DNA from: an uncultured Clostridia bacterium
Lineage (GTDB): Bacteria; Bacillota; Clostridia; Christensenellales; Borkfalkiaceae
Length of the DNA: 64,000 bases
Reading direction: 5' to 3'
Assembly (NCBI GenBank): GCA_949282385.1
Contig: CASDOP010000002.1
Coordinates: 1 to 64,000 of the forward strand
Shown here: in pieces, positions 51,820-60,882 of the stretch
How positions within the stretch are numbered: the stretch's first letter is position 1
How the letters are laid out: each line of letters starts with the position of its first letter
Translations under genes and position numbers: made by a program
Notes under the pieces: model-generated
The model's input: the letters and a program-made list of their open reading frames with translations, nothing else
Told to the model about the DNA's origin: nothing
Database searches by the model: none

Positions 51820-51856
51820 GACCGCCCGCATTCGCATGCGGGCGGTCCTGAATTTT
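51820..51856. terminator. Bidirectional terminator
   Basis: A 12-bp stem (51820-51831 with 51836-51847), with TTTTTT after it on the plus strand and TTATTTTT on the minus strand. Confidence 0.8.
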
Positions 51857-51859
51857 TTA

Positions 51860-54091
51860 TTATTGTTTGTTGTAATTGATGAGGCAACCGCTTAAAATAA
51901 TCTTCTTCTCGTCCTTTGTAAGCTGTCCCAAAGTGAGGTAAATATCCTTTACTTTGCCGTCTGAGATATGCTTTGCGCGAATGACGGGGTCGTCCTCCTT
52001 TACATAGCCGACAATGTTTTCTATGTAGACGTAGTCGCCCACTTTGAAGTCGAAACCTTTGCAAATCAAGGGAAGCATGCCCCAGTTGATGAGGTTGGAA
52101 CGATAGCGCTTGGTGGCGTATTCGAGCGCAATGTTTGCAACGCCGCCGAGAACGCGCTGGCAGGAAGCCGCCTGTTCGCGCGCAGAGCCGTCGCCGGGTT
52201 TCTTTGCCACTACGCAGCTGCCGTACATGGTATCGCGGGAAATCTTTATGCCGACTTCCGAAAGTACTTTTTCGGGAAGCGTGCCGTGCTCGCGCCTGTA
52301 TTCTTCGTCCGCTTTTACGGCTTTAGCCCTCTTTACATATTCGGGGTCTTTTCTCGAAAGCGCAAATTCTGCAAGGCGCAGGGGATTTGAGCGGTACGAC
52401 GAAGTTTCGCCCGAAGGAATAAGCTCGTCCGTGGTAGTTACGGGGTCGGAAATTACCGACACGGCTTTTATGAGGATGTTCTTGCTCATGGGTATCTGTT
52501 CGGGCCAGTCGGCAATGTTGTTGCCGTAAACAAGCTCGGCAGAGCTGTCGGGTTTGAGCGCTCCGCGATATACCCTGTTTTCGTAAATCGTCTTATCGAA
52601 GTAATACTTTTTGATTTTTCTCGTGAAGTATTCGCCCTCAGAAGCGGGAGTAAGAACGCCGCCGTTGGCTGCGGTTGCGGCAATAGAACGGGCGTCCATG
52701 AGAGCGACGGAAGCGAGCTGCTGTTCGCCGAGTTTGGAACCTTCCCTGTTTTCAAAATTGCGCGTGGTGTGGCGTATGGAGAAGCCGTTATCGGCAGGCG
52801 TATCGCCCGCGCCGAAGCAAGGTCCGCAGAATGCCGTTTTTACGATTGCGCCGCTCTGCATGAGCGCGGAAACATAGCCGTTATCGGCAAGGCACTTGAA
52901 CACGGGCTGACTCTGGGGATATACGCTCAAAGAGAATTCGCCGTATCCGCAGCTTCTGCCGCGGAGAATTTCCGAAGCTTCTGCAATATTTTCATACGTG
53001 CCGCCCGCACAGCCTGCTATTATGCCCTGGCTGACGTGAATGCCGTCGTCCTTGATTTTATCGAGCAATCTGAAAGGCTTTTTATTGCCCTTGAGCCTGT
53101 TGCCCGCTTCCTCCACTTCGCCCAGAATATCGCGGGCGTTTTCAATAACTTCCCTTATGGTGAACGCGTTGGAGGGATGGAAAGGCAGAGCTATCATGGG
53201 CTCAACCCTCGAAAGGTCTATAACTACCGCGCCGTCGTAATATGCGGGTTCTGCGGGATGAAGTTCCTTGAATGCCTCCTCTCTGCCGTGAAGAACAAAA
53301 TATTCCCTCGTCTGTTCATCTGTTTCCCATACGGACGAAAGGCACGCCGTTTCGGTCGTCATGACGTCGATGCCGCAGCGATAGTCCATGGAAAGGTTCT
53401 TTATGCCGGGACCGACAAATTCGAGAATTTTATTCTTTGCAAAACCGTTTTTGAAAGTCGCGCCGACGAGAGCTATGGCTACGTCGTGAGGACCTACGCC
53501 GGGCTTGAGCTTTCCCTTGAGGTAAACGGCTATTACTTCGGGTCTAGCGACGTCGTAAGTCTGGTTGAGGAGCTGTTTTACAAGCTCGGGACCGCCTTCG
53601 CCTATCGCCATAGTGCCGAGCGCGCCGTACCTTGTATGGCTATCCGAGCCGAGTATCATTTTGCCGCAGCCCGCCTCCATTTCGCGCATGTACTGGTGAA
53701 TTACCGCGAGATGAGGGGGAACGTAATTTCCGCCGTACTTTTTGGCTGCGGACAGACCGAACATGTGGTCGTCCTCGTTTATCGTGCCGCCCACCGCACA
53801 CAGTGAATTGTGACAGTTGGTAAGCGTATAAGAAACGGGGAATTTTTTAAGTCCCGACGCCTTTGCCGTCTGAATTATGCCGACATATGTAATGTCGTGC
53901 GAAGCGAGCGCATCAAACTTTATTTTGAGATTTTCGTCGCTGCCCGCATTGTGCGATGAAAGAATTCCATACGCAATAGTACCCTTCATTGCGGCATGTT
54001 TCTGTCCGTCCCTGAAAAACGCAACGCCTTCGCGCAGAAGTTTGCCCTGCGAATAATAAACGCCGCCTCTTATCAACTTAATCATAGTCAT
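51860..54091 (-). CDS. Aconitase-family hydratase, YbhJ-like
   Basis: 743 residues. Aconitase domain with cluster-binding cysteines in [14 protein letters not shown] and [12 protein letters not shown], and a C-terminal swivel domain after about residue 560. Organisation matches the YbhJ/hydratase group rather than aconitase or isopropylmalate isomerase; its substrate is not established. CGGAG lies three bases before the first ATG and nine before a second ATG at 54085, so the shorter form is possible. No other TCA-cycle genes lie nearby. Confidence 0.88.
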   Translation of the reverse strand: MTMIKLIRGGVYYSQGKLLREGVAFFRDGQKHAAMKGTIAYGILSSHNAGSDENLKIKFDALASHDITYVGIIQTAKASGLKKFPVSYTLTNCHNSLCAVGGTINEDDHMFGLSAAKKYGGNYVPPHLAVIHQYMREMEAGCGKMILGSDSHTRYGALGTMAIGEGGPELVKQLLNQTYDVARPEVIAVYLKGKLKPGVGPHDVAIALVGATFKNGFAKNKILEFVGPGIKNLSMDYRCGIDVMTTETACLSSVWETDEQTREYFVLHGREEAFKELHPAEPAYYDGAVVIDLSRVEPMIALPFHPSNAFTIREVIENARDILGEVEEAGNRLKGNKKPFRLLDKIKDDGIHVSQGIIAGCAGGTYENIAEASEILRGRSCGYGEFSLSVYPQSQPVFKCLADNGYVSALMQSGAIVKTAFCGPCFGAGDTPADNGFSIRHTTRNFENREGSKLGEQQLASVALMDARSIAATAANGGVLTPASEGEYFTRKIKKYYFDKTIYENRVYRGALKPDSSAELVYGNNIADWPEQIPMSKNILIKAVSVISDPVTTTDELIPSGETSSYRSNPLRLAEFALSRKDPEYVKRAKAVKADEEYRREHGTLPEKVLSEVGIKISRDTMYGSCVVAKKPGDGSAREQAASCQRVLGGVANIALEYATKRYRSNLINWGMLPLICKGFDFKVGDYVYIENIVGYVKEDDPVIRAKHISDGKVKDIYLTLGQLTKDEKKIILSGCLINYNKQ

Positions 54092-54192
54092 TTTCTCCGG
54101 AATTATTTGTTTTTCGCCTTATATTTTACTATATAAACAAAATTTTTTCAACTATTGAAGGGCAATAAAATTAAAATATCCCTCTTTTAAAG

Positions 54193-54221
54193 TTGCCTTT
54201 TTGCCCCCGCGCATTTATAAT
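54193..54221 (+). promoter_or_regulatory. Leaderless-type promoter of the PH-domain gene
   Basis: TTGCCT (54193-54198) and exact TATAAT (54216-54221), 17-base spacer, then six bases to the ATG at 54228. No ribosome binding site. Confidence 0.7.
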
Positions 54222-54227
54222 TAAAGC

Positions 54228-54713
54228 ATGAAAAAATTCAAGTATAAATTTTCCCGCCTGATTTACTTTCTTATTGCGGCAGGACTCGTCCTCTCCCTGG
54301 TCGGTTTCGGATTAAATCTCTATGTCTGCATAAAAAACGGAATATCTTCCGCCGTCAACCCCGTTTATCCGATTATTCAGTACACGCTGATGTTTGCCGT
54401 TACCGTTGCTCTGTTCGTAATACTTACGAGCATACTCGTTTCGAGCTATTATTCCGTCAACGACGAAATTTTTATTACGAGTTTCGGCATTATAAAGAGC
54501 AAATACCGCATAAAGGACATTGAAACAATTGAGCTGGACAGAAACACGAACAAACTTTCCGTGTACTTTGAAAACGACACGTTCGTCGTGATAGTCGTCA
54601 AGGAAGAATGGTATTCGCAGTTCGTTCAGGCAATTCTGGACGTAAATCCTAAAATAGAATATTCGATAAAGTCAAAGGAAAATACACCAGGCGACAAGGA
54701 AGACAAAAAATAA
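54228..54713 (+). CDS. Membrane protein with PH-like domain
   Basis: 161 residues. Two helices (about 8-32 and 48-72) followed by a small beta-rich cytosolic domain with VNDEIFITSFGIIKSKYRIKDIETIEL, which resembles bacterial PH domains. Charged C-terminal tail. Function unknown. Confidence 0.7.
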   Translation: MKKFKYKFSRLIYFLIAAGLVLSLVGFGLNLYVCIKNGISSAVNPVYPIIQYTLMFAVTVALFVILTSILVSSYYSVNDEIFITSFGIIKSKYRIKDIETIELDRNTNKLSVYFENDTFVVIVVKEEWYSQFVQAILDVNPKIEYSIKSKENTPGDKEDKK

Positions 54714-54727
54714 TGAAATAAGACAAG

Positions 54728-54765
54728 AACCGCGCGGACGAAATCGTCCGCGCGGTTTGATTTTT
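54728..54765. terminator. Terminator between convergent genes
   Basis: A perfect 14-bp GC-rich stem (54728-54741 with 54744-54757), then TTGATTTTT. Confidence 0.85.
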
Positions 54766-54772
54766 GCATTAT

Positions 54773-55501
54773 TTATTGTTTTGCGCGCTTTTTGTGCGCC
54801 AGCTTTTTGATGGAAGTGCGGTGTTCCTCTCCCCCCATCAGCCTGTAAAGATTTGCCCTGTGAGCAATCCAGGTGAGAAGATTGAAAGCGAGAAGAACCA
54901 TAAAAGTAACTATGACCCAAGTACTTTCGATGACCGCCTGATAGCGCAGAAAATATATTATGCCCTGCCAGATTGTAAACGAGGAAACGCCGATGAGCGA
55001 AGCCATAGAACCCCACTCGAACACATAAATATACAGCACGATACCCAGTAGAAGGGCTATAGCGAGCGGTATGAACCAGGCAACTTCACACGAAATGCCG
55101 CAGGTGAAAACGCCCAGCGTGGTAGCTATGCCCTTGCCGCCCCTGAACTTCATCGTAACGGGGAAAATATGCCCTATGACGGCGAAAAGTCCGAAAAGGT
55201 AGCGCGCGAAATCGCTTACAAGGAATGTAGTTCCCTCGAAGTTCATTCCGCTGAATATGAGGTAGCCGCACATAACGGGTATAATGCCCTTGAACGCGTC
55301 GCAGAAAAAGTTTATAAGTCCGATTTTAAGACCGAAAGTGCGCGACATGTTCATTGTTCCGGGGTTGCCGCTTCCTTCATGCCTTATATCCTTGTGCTTG
55401 ATTTTAGATATGAGCACGGCGAAATTGAAACAGCCCAAAAAATAGCTGACAACAGCCCCGAGCACGAACCAATACCAGCTGGAGGCAAAAGAAATAAACA
55501 T
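54773..55501 (-). CDS. plsY: Glycerol-3-phosphate acyltransferase PlsY
   Basis: 242 residues, five to six helices. Acylates glycerol-3-phosphate using acyl-phosphate. Motifs GSGNPGTMNMSRTFG, HIFPVTMKFRGGKGIATTLG and the later loop with FEWGSMASL are present. Start at 55501 because GGAG lies upstream; an upstream frame lies in der. C-terminal basic tail. Confidence 0.93.
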   Translation of the reverse strand: MFISFASSWYWFVLGAVVSYFLGCFNFAVLISKIKHKDIRHEGSGNPGTMNMSRTFGLKIGLINFFCDAFKGIIPVMCGYLIFSGMNFEGTTFLVSDFARYLFGLFAVIGHIFPVTMKFRGGKGIATTLGVFTCGISCEVAWFIPLAIALLLGIVLYIYVFEWGSMASLIGVSSFTIWQGIIYFLRYQAVIESTWVIVTFMVLLAFNLLTWIAHRANLYRLMGGEEHRTSIKKLAHKKRAKQ

Positions 55502-55503
55502 TT

Positions 55504-56814
55504 TCAGTTCTCCTTTTTCTCTCTCGTAACAATTCTTATGGGCGTACCCGAAAAATTGAAGCACTTGCGCAGAGTATTTTCAAGGAAGCGTTCGTAAGAA
55601 AAGTGCAACAGGTCTGTGGAATTGACGAAAAGCACGAACGTGGGCGGCGCGACGGATACCTGCGAGGAATAATAAACCCTCAGCCTTCTGCCGTTGTATG
55701 AAGGCGGTTCGTTGGCGCGGACGGTATCCGATATGACGTCGTTGAGTGTACCCGTGGGAACGCGGAAGTGCGCGTTGGCATACACTTCGTCCACCATGTT
55801 CATTATTCTTTCGGTGCGCTGTCCCGTCTTTGCGGAAACATACACCGATTTGAAATAATCCATAAATTTGAGGTCTTCTTTGAGTTTTTCTTCAAACTTG
55901 TTGACCGTGTGGGTATCCTTTTCTATCAGATCCCACTTGTTCATGACAATAACGGAGGGCTTGCCCTGCTCGTCGACATAGCCTATTATTTTGGTATCCT
56001 GCTCGGTAAGTCCTTCGGTACTGTCTACTACCAGAAGGCAGACGTCCGCGCGGCGGACGGCGTCGAACGCGCGCATTACCGAATAATACTCCACGTCGTC
56101 CTCCACTTTGGACTTTTTGCGTATGCCAGCAGTATCGATTATGGTGTACTTTCTTCCGTCGTAAGTGAAAGCCGTATCAATCGCGTCGCGCGTCGTTCCC
56201 GCGATGTCGGTTACTATAGAACGCTCGAAGCCTAAAAGTTTGTTTACAAGGCTGCTCTTTCCCGCATTGGGCTTGCCGACGACGGCTATTTTTATGCTGT
56301 CGTCCTCCTCGTTTTCGTACTTACCAAACCAGCTTACAGCCTCGTCTAGGACGTCGCCGATACCCGTGGAATGTTCGCTCGATACGGGATAAGGTTCGCC
56401 GAGACCCAAGGAATAGAATTCAAAAATTTTATCTTCCGAATATTCGTCTATCTTGTTGACGACGAGTATTACGGGTTTTTTCGATCGGCGAAGCATGTCC
56501 GCGACGTCGTAGTCTGAAGTGGTAAGTCCCTCCCTTCCGTCGACGAAAAAGAGGATGACCTGAGCGGTGTCTATTGCGACTTCCGCCTGTTTTTTAATCT
56601 CCTTCCACATGGTGTCTTCCGACTTGATTTCTATACCGCCCGTATCCACGAGAGTGAACGCCTTTCCGCGCCACTCGGCGTCGGCATAGAGCCTGTCGCG
56701 CGTAACGCCCGGACGGTCTTCGGTGATAGAAACCTTTCTGCCCACCACCTTATTGAAAAAAGTGCTTTTGCCGACATTGGGTCTGCCGACTATAGCAATG
56801 AGGGGATTTGCCAT
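55504..56814 (-). CDS. der: GTPase Der
   Basis: 436 residues. Two tandem G domains (GRPNVGKSTFF near residue 10 and VGKPNAGKSSL near 180) and a C-terminal KH-like domain. Needed for 50S assembly. Full family length. Two bases from plsY. Confidence 0.97.
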   Translation of the reverse strand: MANPLIAIVGRPNVGKSTFFNKVVGRKVSITEDRPGVTRDRLYADAEWRGKAFTLVDTGGIEIKSEDTMWKEIKKQAEVAIDTAQVILFFVDGREGLTTSDYDVADMLRRSKKPVILVVNKIDEYSEDKIFEFYSLGLGEPYPVSSEHSTGIGDVLDEAVSWFGKYENEEDDSIKIAVVGKPNAGKSSLVNKLLGFERSIVTDIAGTTRDAIDTAFTYDGRKYTIIDTAGIRKKSKVEDDVEYYSVMRAFDAVRRADVCLLVVDSTEGLTEQDTKIIGYVDEQGKPSVIVMNKWDLIEKDTHTVNKFEEKLKEDLKFMDYFKSVYVSAKTGQRTERIMNMVDEVYANAHFRVPTGTLNDVISDTVRANEPPSYNGRRLRVYYSSQVSVAPPTFVLFVNSTDLLHFSYERFLENTLRKCFNFSGTPIRIVTREKKEN

Positions 56815-56880
56815 AAATTTAACCTTTAAATGCTTTTATTTCAACTGCATTATAACTTAAAAGGCGAAAATTGTAAAGAA

Positions 56881-56906
56881 AAAAAACAGCCCGCTTTGAG
56901 CAAGCC
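56881..56906 (-). terminator. Second terminator upstream of der
   Basis: On the minus strand AACGGC pairs with GCTGTT (one G-T pair), followed by a run of eight T. Confidence 0.6.
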
Positions 56907-56930
56907 GTTTTATTTATGCAATTAAAATTA

Positions 56931-56958
56931 AAAGCGGTTCGCCTGAGCGAACCGCTTT
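56931..56958 (-). terminator. Terminator after the 110-residue membrane protein
   Basis: A perfect 12-bp stem AAAGCGGTTCGC with its complement and loop CTGA. Confidence 0.8.
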
Positions 56959-56962
56959 GCAA

Positions 56963-57295
56963 TTATAATGTGAAACCGATACCGATTATGCCGCAGATGT
57001 AAAGAACGAGCGAAGCATAGAAAATTATTTTCCATGTGCGGGACTTACCCTTTACGAAGTTGTAAGCGGGGATAGCTACAGCTATGAGAAGAGCGACCAT
57101 GGAGATCATGCTGCATATGCCCATGAGGGTATTTGCCCAGATTATCGTTACGCCGCAGATTTCGAGCAGTTTGACGAAGAAGCCGATGAACATGGCAACG
57201 CCGGAGAGCACTATGCCCCAGAATGCGCAAAGCGTGGGGATGCTGTAAGTTCTCGTTCTCGTAGTAGTCTTGGTTTTTGTTGTTCTCTTTGCCAT
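56963..57295 (-). CDS. Small membrane protein with basic Thr/Lys-rich N terminus
   Basis: 110 residues. N-terminal Lys/Thr/Arg repeat-like stretch (AKRTTKTKTTTRTRTYS), then three membrane helices (about 20-40, 48-70, 85-107). AAGGAG precedes the ATG at 57295. No family recognised. Follows the pseudouridine synthase on the same strand. Confidence 0.7.
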   Translation of the reverse strand: MAKRTTKTKTTTRTRTYSIPTLCAFWGIVLSGVAMFIGFFVKLLEICGVTIIWANTLMGICSMISMVALLIAVAIPAYNFVKGKSRTWKIIFYASLVLYICGIIGIGFTL

Positions 57296-57333
57296 AATAA
57301 TTCTCCTTATTAAAATTTTAACGCGCTGACGGT

Positions 57334-58263
57334 TCAATACCTTACGGCACTCAAATCGAAGGCGAGTTTTTTAAGAATTTCACAAAAATAATCGGGCAAC
57401 GGCGCGGTGAACGCCATTCTTTCGCCCGTTCTCGGATGGGTAAGTTCCAGCCTGCAGGCATGAAGCAGCTGCCCTTCGAGCGCGAACTTCTGCTTTTTTA
57501 TGCCGTAAACATCGTCCCCCACCACGGGATGTCCAATATATCTTGCATGCACCCTTATCTGGTGCGTTCTGCCCGTACGAAGGGAAAAACGGCAAAGGGT
57601 GTAACCTGCGCTGCGCTGTTCTACGGCATAATCCGTAACGGCAAGTTTGCCTTTAGACGGTTCAACCACCGCCATTTTCGTTCTGTCGGCGGGATTGCGC
57701 CCTATATATGTGGTTATAGTACCGCTTTCATCCTTTAAATTACCCTCAAGCAGGGCAAGATACTGCCTTTTGCAGGTCTTTTCGGCTATCTGTGCGGAAA
57801 GCGATACATGCGCTGCGTCGTTCTTTGCGACAACTAAAAGACCTGAAGTGTTTTTATCTATTCTGTGTACTATGCCGGGGCGGAGTTCGCCGCCTATGCC
57901 GCTGAGATTTTTTAAATGATATAACAGCGCATTTACGAGAGTACCGTCGGGCGTGCCGTTGCCTATATGTACGGTAAGCCCCTGTTGTTTGTTGATTACG
58001 GCTATATCGTCATCCTCATAAACTATATCTATGGGGATATTTTCGGGCTTTACGCCGTATTCTTTTGGATCGGGAAGCGTGCAGATTATTTCATCGCCGA
58101 CAGACACTCCTTGGGAGGCTTTTGCCTGCCTGCCGTTAATTATAACTTCGCCGCCGTCAAACAATTTTTTGACTGCCGAACGCGTTAAATCGCCCAAAAG
58201 TTCGCAAAGACATGCGTCGGCGCGGCGGTATTCTTTATCCGCGCGAAAGATGTGTTCACGCAT
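57334..58263 (-). CDS. RluA-family 23S rRNA pseudouridine synthase
   Basis: 309 residues. N-terminal S4 domain (SAVKKLFDGGEVIINGRQAKAS) and catalytic domain with Asp in HRIDKNTSGLLVVAKND and RTGRTHQIRVHARYIGHPVVGD. Closest in layout to RluD, which modifies helix 69 of 23S rRNA. Overlaps lspA by 8 bp, the usual lspA-rluD pair. Confidence 0.93.
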   Translation of the reverse strand: MREHIFRADKEYRRADACLCELLGDLTRSAVKKLFDGGEVIINGRQAKASQGVSVGDEIICTLPDPKEYGVKPENIPIDIVYEDDDIAVINKQQGLTVHIGNGTPDGTLVNALLYHLKNLSGIGGELRPGIVHRIDKNTSGLLVVAKNDAAHVSLSAQIAEKTCKRQYLALLEGNLKDESGTITTYIGRNPADRTKMAVVEPSKGKLAVTDYAVEQRSAGYTLCRFSLRTGRTHQIRVHARYIGHPVVGDDVYGIKKQKFALEGQLLHACRLELTHPRTGERMAFTAPLPDYFCEILKKLAFDLSAVRY

Positions 58264-58918
58264 CGGTTTCGCCGCCGTCGGGTTTATCGGAATTTATTTC
58301 GGCGTTGTCGGCGTTTTCAGTCCACTCGCTTTGCTCTTCGCCGCCTGCTTCCTTTTCGGCTACATCTTTGCCCCGAGAATTATCCCGTTCTCTCGCAGCT
58401 TTTGCCGAAGCAGTGAGAGGTATGAGCGCCCAGTCGTTGAGAAAGAGAAAATCAACAATGGCGGCGATTACGCCGAAAACTATAAAGAAATCGGCAAAGT
58501 TGCAGCATGCGCTTGTAAACAGCATGTTTACCCACACAAAATCGCGCACATAGCCGTATACCAGACGGTCGTACAGATTGCCGACCGCGCCCGCAACTAT
58601 CAGGGCTATAGCGATTTTAAGCACGACAAATCTTTCGGGTAAAAATGCGAACGCCGTGCAAAGAGCCAAGATAAGCACGACGGATATGGTTACGAGGAAA
58701 ATTCTGCCCCATACCACGCCCGCAAACATGGAAAAAGCCGAGCCTGTGTTTTTATGTCCGCTTTCGACCCAGATAAAATTTTCTATAACGACGAAATTCC
58801 AGCTGTCGGCAACTTCGTAATGCTTCAATAAAAGGTCTGTAACGAGCAACACGGCGAAAACAACTATCGCGATTATGCTCACTATTCCGAAATGCAGTTT
58901 GAATTTTTTGTCTGCCAT
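58256..58918 (-). CDS. lspA: Lipoprotein signal peptidase with acidic tail
   Basis: 220 residues. Four helices; catalytic Asp pair in VGNLYDRLVYGYVRDF and CCNFADFFIVFGV. Removes signal peptides from prolipoproteins, relevant to the lipoproteins in this window. The last ~50 residues are a charged, disordered tail not needed for the family. Start at ATG 58918; TATAAT ends six bases before it and no ribosome binding site exists. Confidence 0.92.
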   Translation of the reverse strand: MADKKFKLHFGIVSIIAIVVFAVLLVTDLLLKHYEVADSWNFVVIENFIWVESGHKNTGSAFSMFAGVVWGRIFLVTISVVLILALCTAFAFLPERFVVLKIAIALIVAGAVGNLYDRLVYGYVRDFVWVNMLFTSACCNFADFFIVFGVIAAIVDFLFLNDWALIPLTASAKAARERDNSRGKDVAEKEAGGEEQSEWTENADNAEINSDKPDGGETDA

Positions 58919-58968
58919 AATTAAATTATAACACAGTACTCGCGCAAACAAAAGTATTTTATGTAAGA

Positions 58969-59006
58969 TTTTTAAAAAATTAAGGGTGCAACCGACAGTT
59001 GCACCC
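58969..59006 (-). terminator. Terminator after mazF
   Basis: GGGTGCAAC and its complement form a 9-bp stem (58984-58992 with 58998-59006); TTAATTTTTT follows on the minus strand. Confidence 0.75.
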
Positions 59007-59009
59007 CGA

Positions 59010-59354
59010 TTAATCGGATAATCCCAGACTTATTAAAATTGCCTTGTCTACCTTGTTCATGGTATCGAAAGAAAGTTCGCCTATTTTTTCGCGCAGACGG
59101 CGCTTATCCAGCGTGCGAAGCTGCTCTAACAGTATGACGCTGTCTTTGTTCAGTCCGTACAAATTGGACGGCAGTTCGATATGCGTAGGCAACTTTGCCT
59201 TGTTTATCTTGCTGGTAACCGCAGCCGCTATTATCGTCGGCGAAAATTTGTTGCCCACGTCGTTCTGCACGACGAGTACGGGTCTTATTCCTCCCTGCTC
59301 GCTTCCCACTACGGGGGACAAATCGGCATAGTAAAGTTCTCCTCTCCTGATCAT
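59010..59354 (-). CDS. mazF: MazF/PemK-family endoribonuclease toxin
   Basis: 114 residues. Sequence-specific mRNA interferase of the EndoA type: [47 protein letters not shown] and [17 protein letters not shown] strong GGAGG is present but embedded in a 10-bp palindrome. No antitoxin gene precedes it; the gap to nnr is 100 bp. It has its own terminator, so is a solitary gene here. Confidence 0.92.
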   Translation of the reverse strand: MIRRGELYYADLSPVVGSEQGGIRPVLVVQNDVGNKFSPTIIAAAVTSKINKAKLPTHIELPSNLYGLNKDSVILLEQLRTLDKRRLREKIGELSFDTMNKVDKAILISLGLSD

Positions 59355-59371
59355 ATAAACCTCCGGAGGCG

Positions 59372-59391
59372 TAATTGCCCTGCGGCAGTTA
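59372..59391. promoter_or_regulatory. Inverted repeat in the mazF leader
   Basis: TAATTGCC and GGCAGTTA (one mismatch) with a 4-base spacer, just upstream of the ribosome binding site. Possible operator. Confidence 0.3.
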
Positions 59392-59407
59392 TACTATATT
59401 ATATGTA

Positions 59408-59441
59408 GCCGCCTCGCTTTTATTGTTGACAGCGAGGCGGC
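59408..59441. terminator. Hairpin after nnr
   Basis: A perfect 10-bp stem GCCGCCTCGC with its complement and 14-base loop, 14 bp past the nnr stop. Confidence 0.55.
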
Positions 59442-59454
59442 GTTTTATACACAT

Positions 59455-60882
59455 TTATCCGATTATATTCTTTATTGTAAGAGGCATTTTTTCAAGTATA
59501 TCCGTTGCAACGGCGCAATAATCTGTCTTTTCGGCGGATACCGCCTCCGCCGCACAGCCGAGGACGTAGGCTCCGCAAAGAGCCGCATCCGTAAGCGAAA
59601 GTCCGCGAGCCGCGCTTCCGCATATCAAGCCTGTAAGCATGTCTCCGCTTCCGCCCTTTGAAAGAGCGGTGCTTCCGCGAAGGTTGAGATAAGTTTTTTT
59701 GCCGTCCGTAATTATCGTCGCCGCGCCCTTTAAAAGCACGGTTACGCCGTAATCGCAGGCAAATGCCTTTGCGCAGCCTATCGGGTCTGAAAGTATTTCA
59801 TCAACTCCAAGCCCCGTAAGGCGGGAAAATTCTTTGACGTGCGGAGTTATCAGAACGCTGCATGAAGCGTCCTTGAGGACGTCTTTGCCGAAAGCCGAAA
59901 GGGCGTTCAGACCGTCGGCGTCGATTATAAACTTGCCTTTATAGGACGAAAGTATTGATTTTATTTTTTTGTAAAGCCTCTCGTCCGCGCCGCAGCCCGA
60001 ACCGAGAGCAATCGCGGAAGAGGACAAATCGACGTCTTCGGCAAAAATTACCTGGGGCAGATAACTGACCAGCGCGTCGCGCACCGCAACGGGACAAGCC
60101 GCCCTGACGTAGCCGCAACCCGAGCGCGCAGCCGCCGAAAGGCACAGAGCCGCTGCACCTATATATTTTTCACTGCCCGCCATTATGCACGCCGAGCCGT
60201 AAGTACCCTTATGCGAATTGGTCTTTCTTCGGGGGAAAAACGCCCTTACATCCTCGTCGGTGAACGCGCAGGCGTATTCGCCGTTTGCCTGTATGCCTAT
60301 ATCTGCTCTTGTTACCGCTCCGCTGTAATCGGGACCGTCGCCCAGAACGTGTCCCAACTTGTATTCCGCAACAGCGACCGTGCGGTCTGCCTTTACGGCT
60401 GTACCCATTACCCTGCCGTTGTCGCCGTTGATGCCGCTCGCTATGTCGGCAGAAAGAACGAAAGCGCCGCTTTCGTTTATTGCCTTTATCATATCGGCGA
60501 ACTCACCGCTCACCTCGCGGGAAAGTCCCGTGCCGAAAATGCAGTCGACTATAATATCGCCATCAATTTTATGAGTATATTCTCCCTCGTACAGACTTTT
60601 TGCCCACTGACAGTCGGGCGAAAGTCTGCCCTCCGCCGCAAAGACGGCAACGAGATAGCCGCGCATGCGCAACGCTTGCGCGCAGATATATCCGTCGCCG
60701 CCGTTGTTGCCCGTTCCGCAGACTACGGTAATTTTTTTGCCGTACTCTTCTGCGGCTTTTGCAACCTCGTCGGCTATGGCTTCGCCCGCCCTCTTCATGA
60801 GCTGACGCGAAGGAACGCCGAGTTCTTTTATCGTGTATTCGTCTGCCGAACGCATTTCGGCATTTGTCAGAAATTTTATCAT
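59455..60882 (-). CDS. nnr: Bifunctional NAD(P)H-hydrate repair enzyme
   Basis: 475 residues. N-terminal YjeF_N epimerase domain (VVCGTGNNGGDGYICAQ) and C-terminal ADP/ATP-dependent dehydratase (VLITPHVKEFSRL, LRGSTALSKGGSGDMLTGL). Repairs damaged NAD(P)H. Starts at ATG 60882, overlapping the birA stop (ATGA). Confidence 0.95.
   Translation of the reverse strand: MIKFLTNAEMRSADEYTIKELGVPSRQLMKRAGEAIADEVAKAAEEYGKKITVVCGTGNNGGDGYICAQALRMRGYLVAVFAAEGRLSPDCQWAKSLYEGEYTHKIDGDIIVDCIFGTGLSREVSGEFADMIKAINESGAFVLSADIASGINGDNGRVMGTAVKADRTVAVAEYKLGHVLGDGPDYSGAVTRADIGIQANGEYACAFTDEDVRAFFPRRKTNSHKGTYGSACIMAGSEKYIGAAALCLSAAARSGCGYVRAACPVAVRDALVSYLPQVIFAEDVDLSSSAIALGSGCGADERLYKKIKSILSSYKGKFIIDADGLNALSAFGKDVLKDASCSVLITPHVKEFSRLTGLGVDEILSDPIGCAKAFACDYGVTVLLKGAATIITDGKKTYLNLRGSTALSKGGSGDMLTGLICGSAARGLSLTDAALCGAYVLGCAAEAVSAEKTDYCAVATDILEKMPLTIKNIIG

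Noticed and set aside
51532..51837. Antisense gene opposite the His/Cys-rich lipoprotein
   Set aside because: It is a shadow of the repeat region without ribosome binding site; the plus-strand gene has a signal peptide and promoter.
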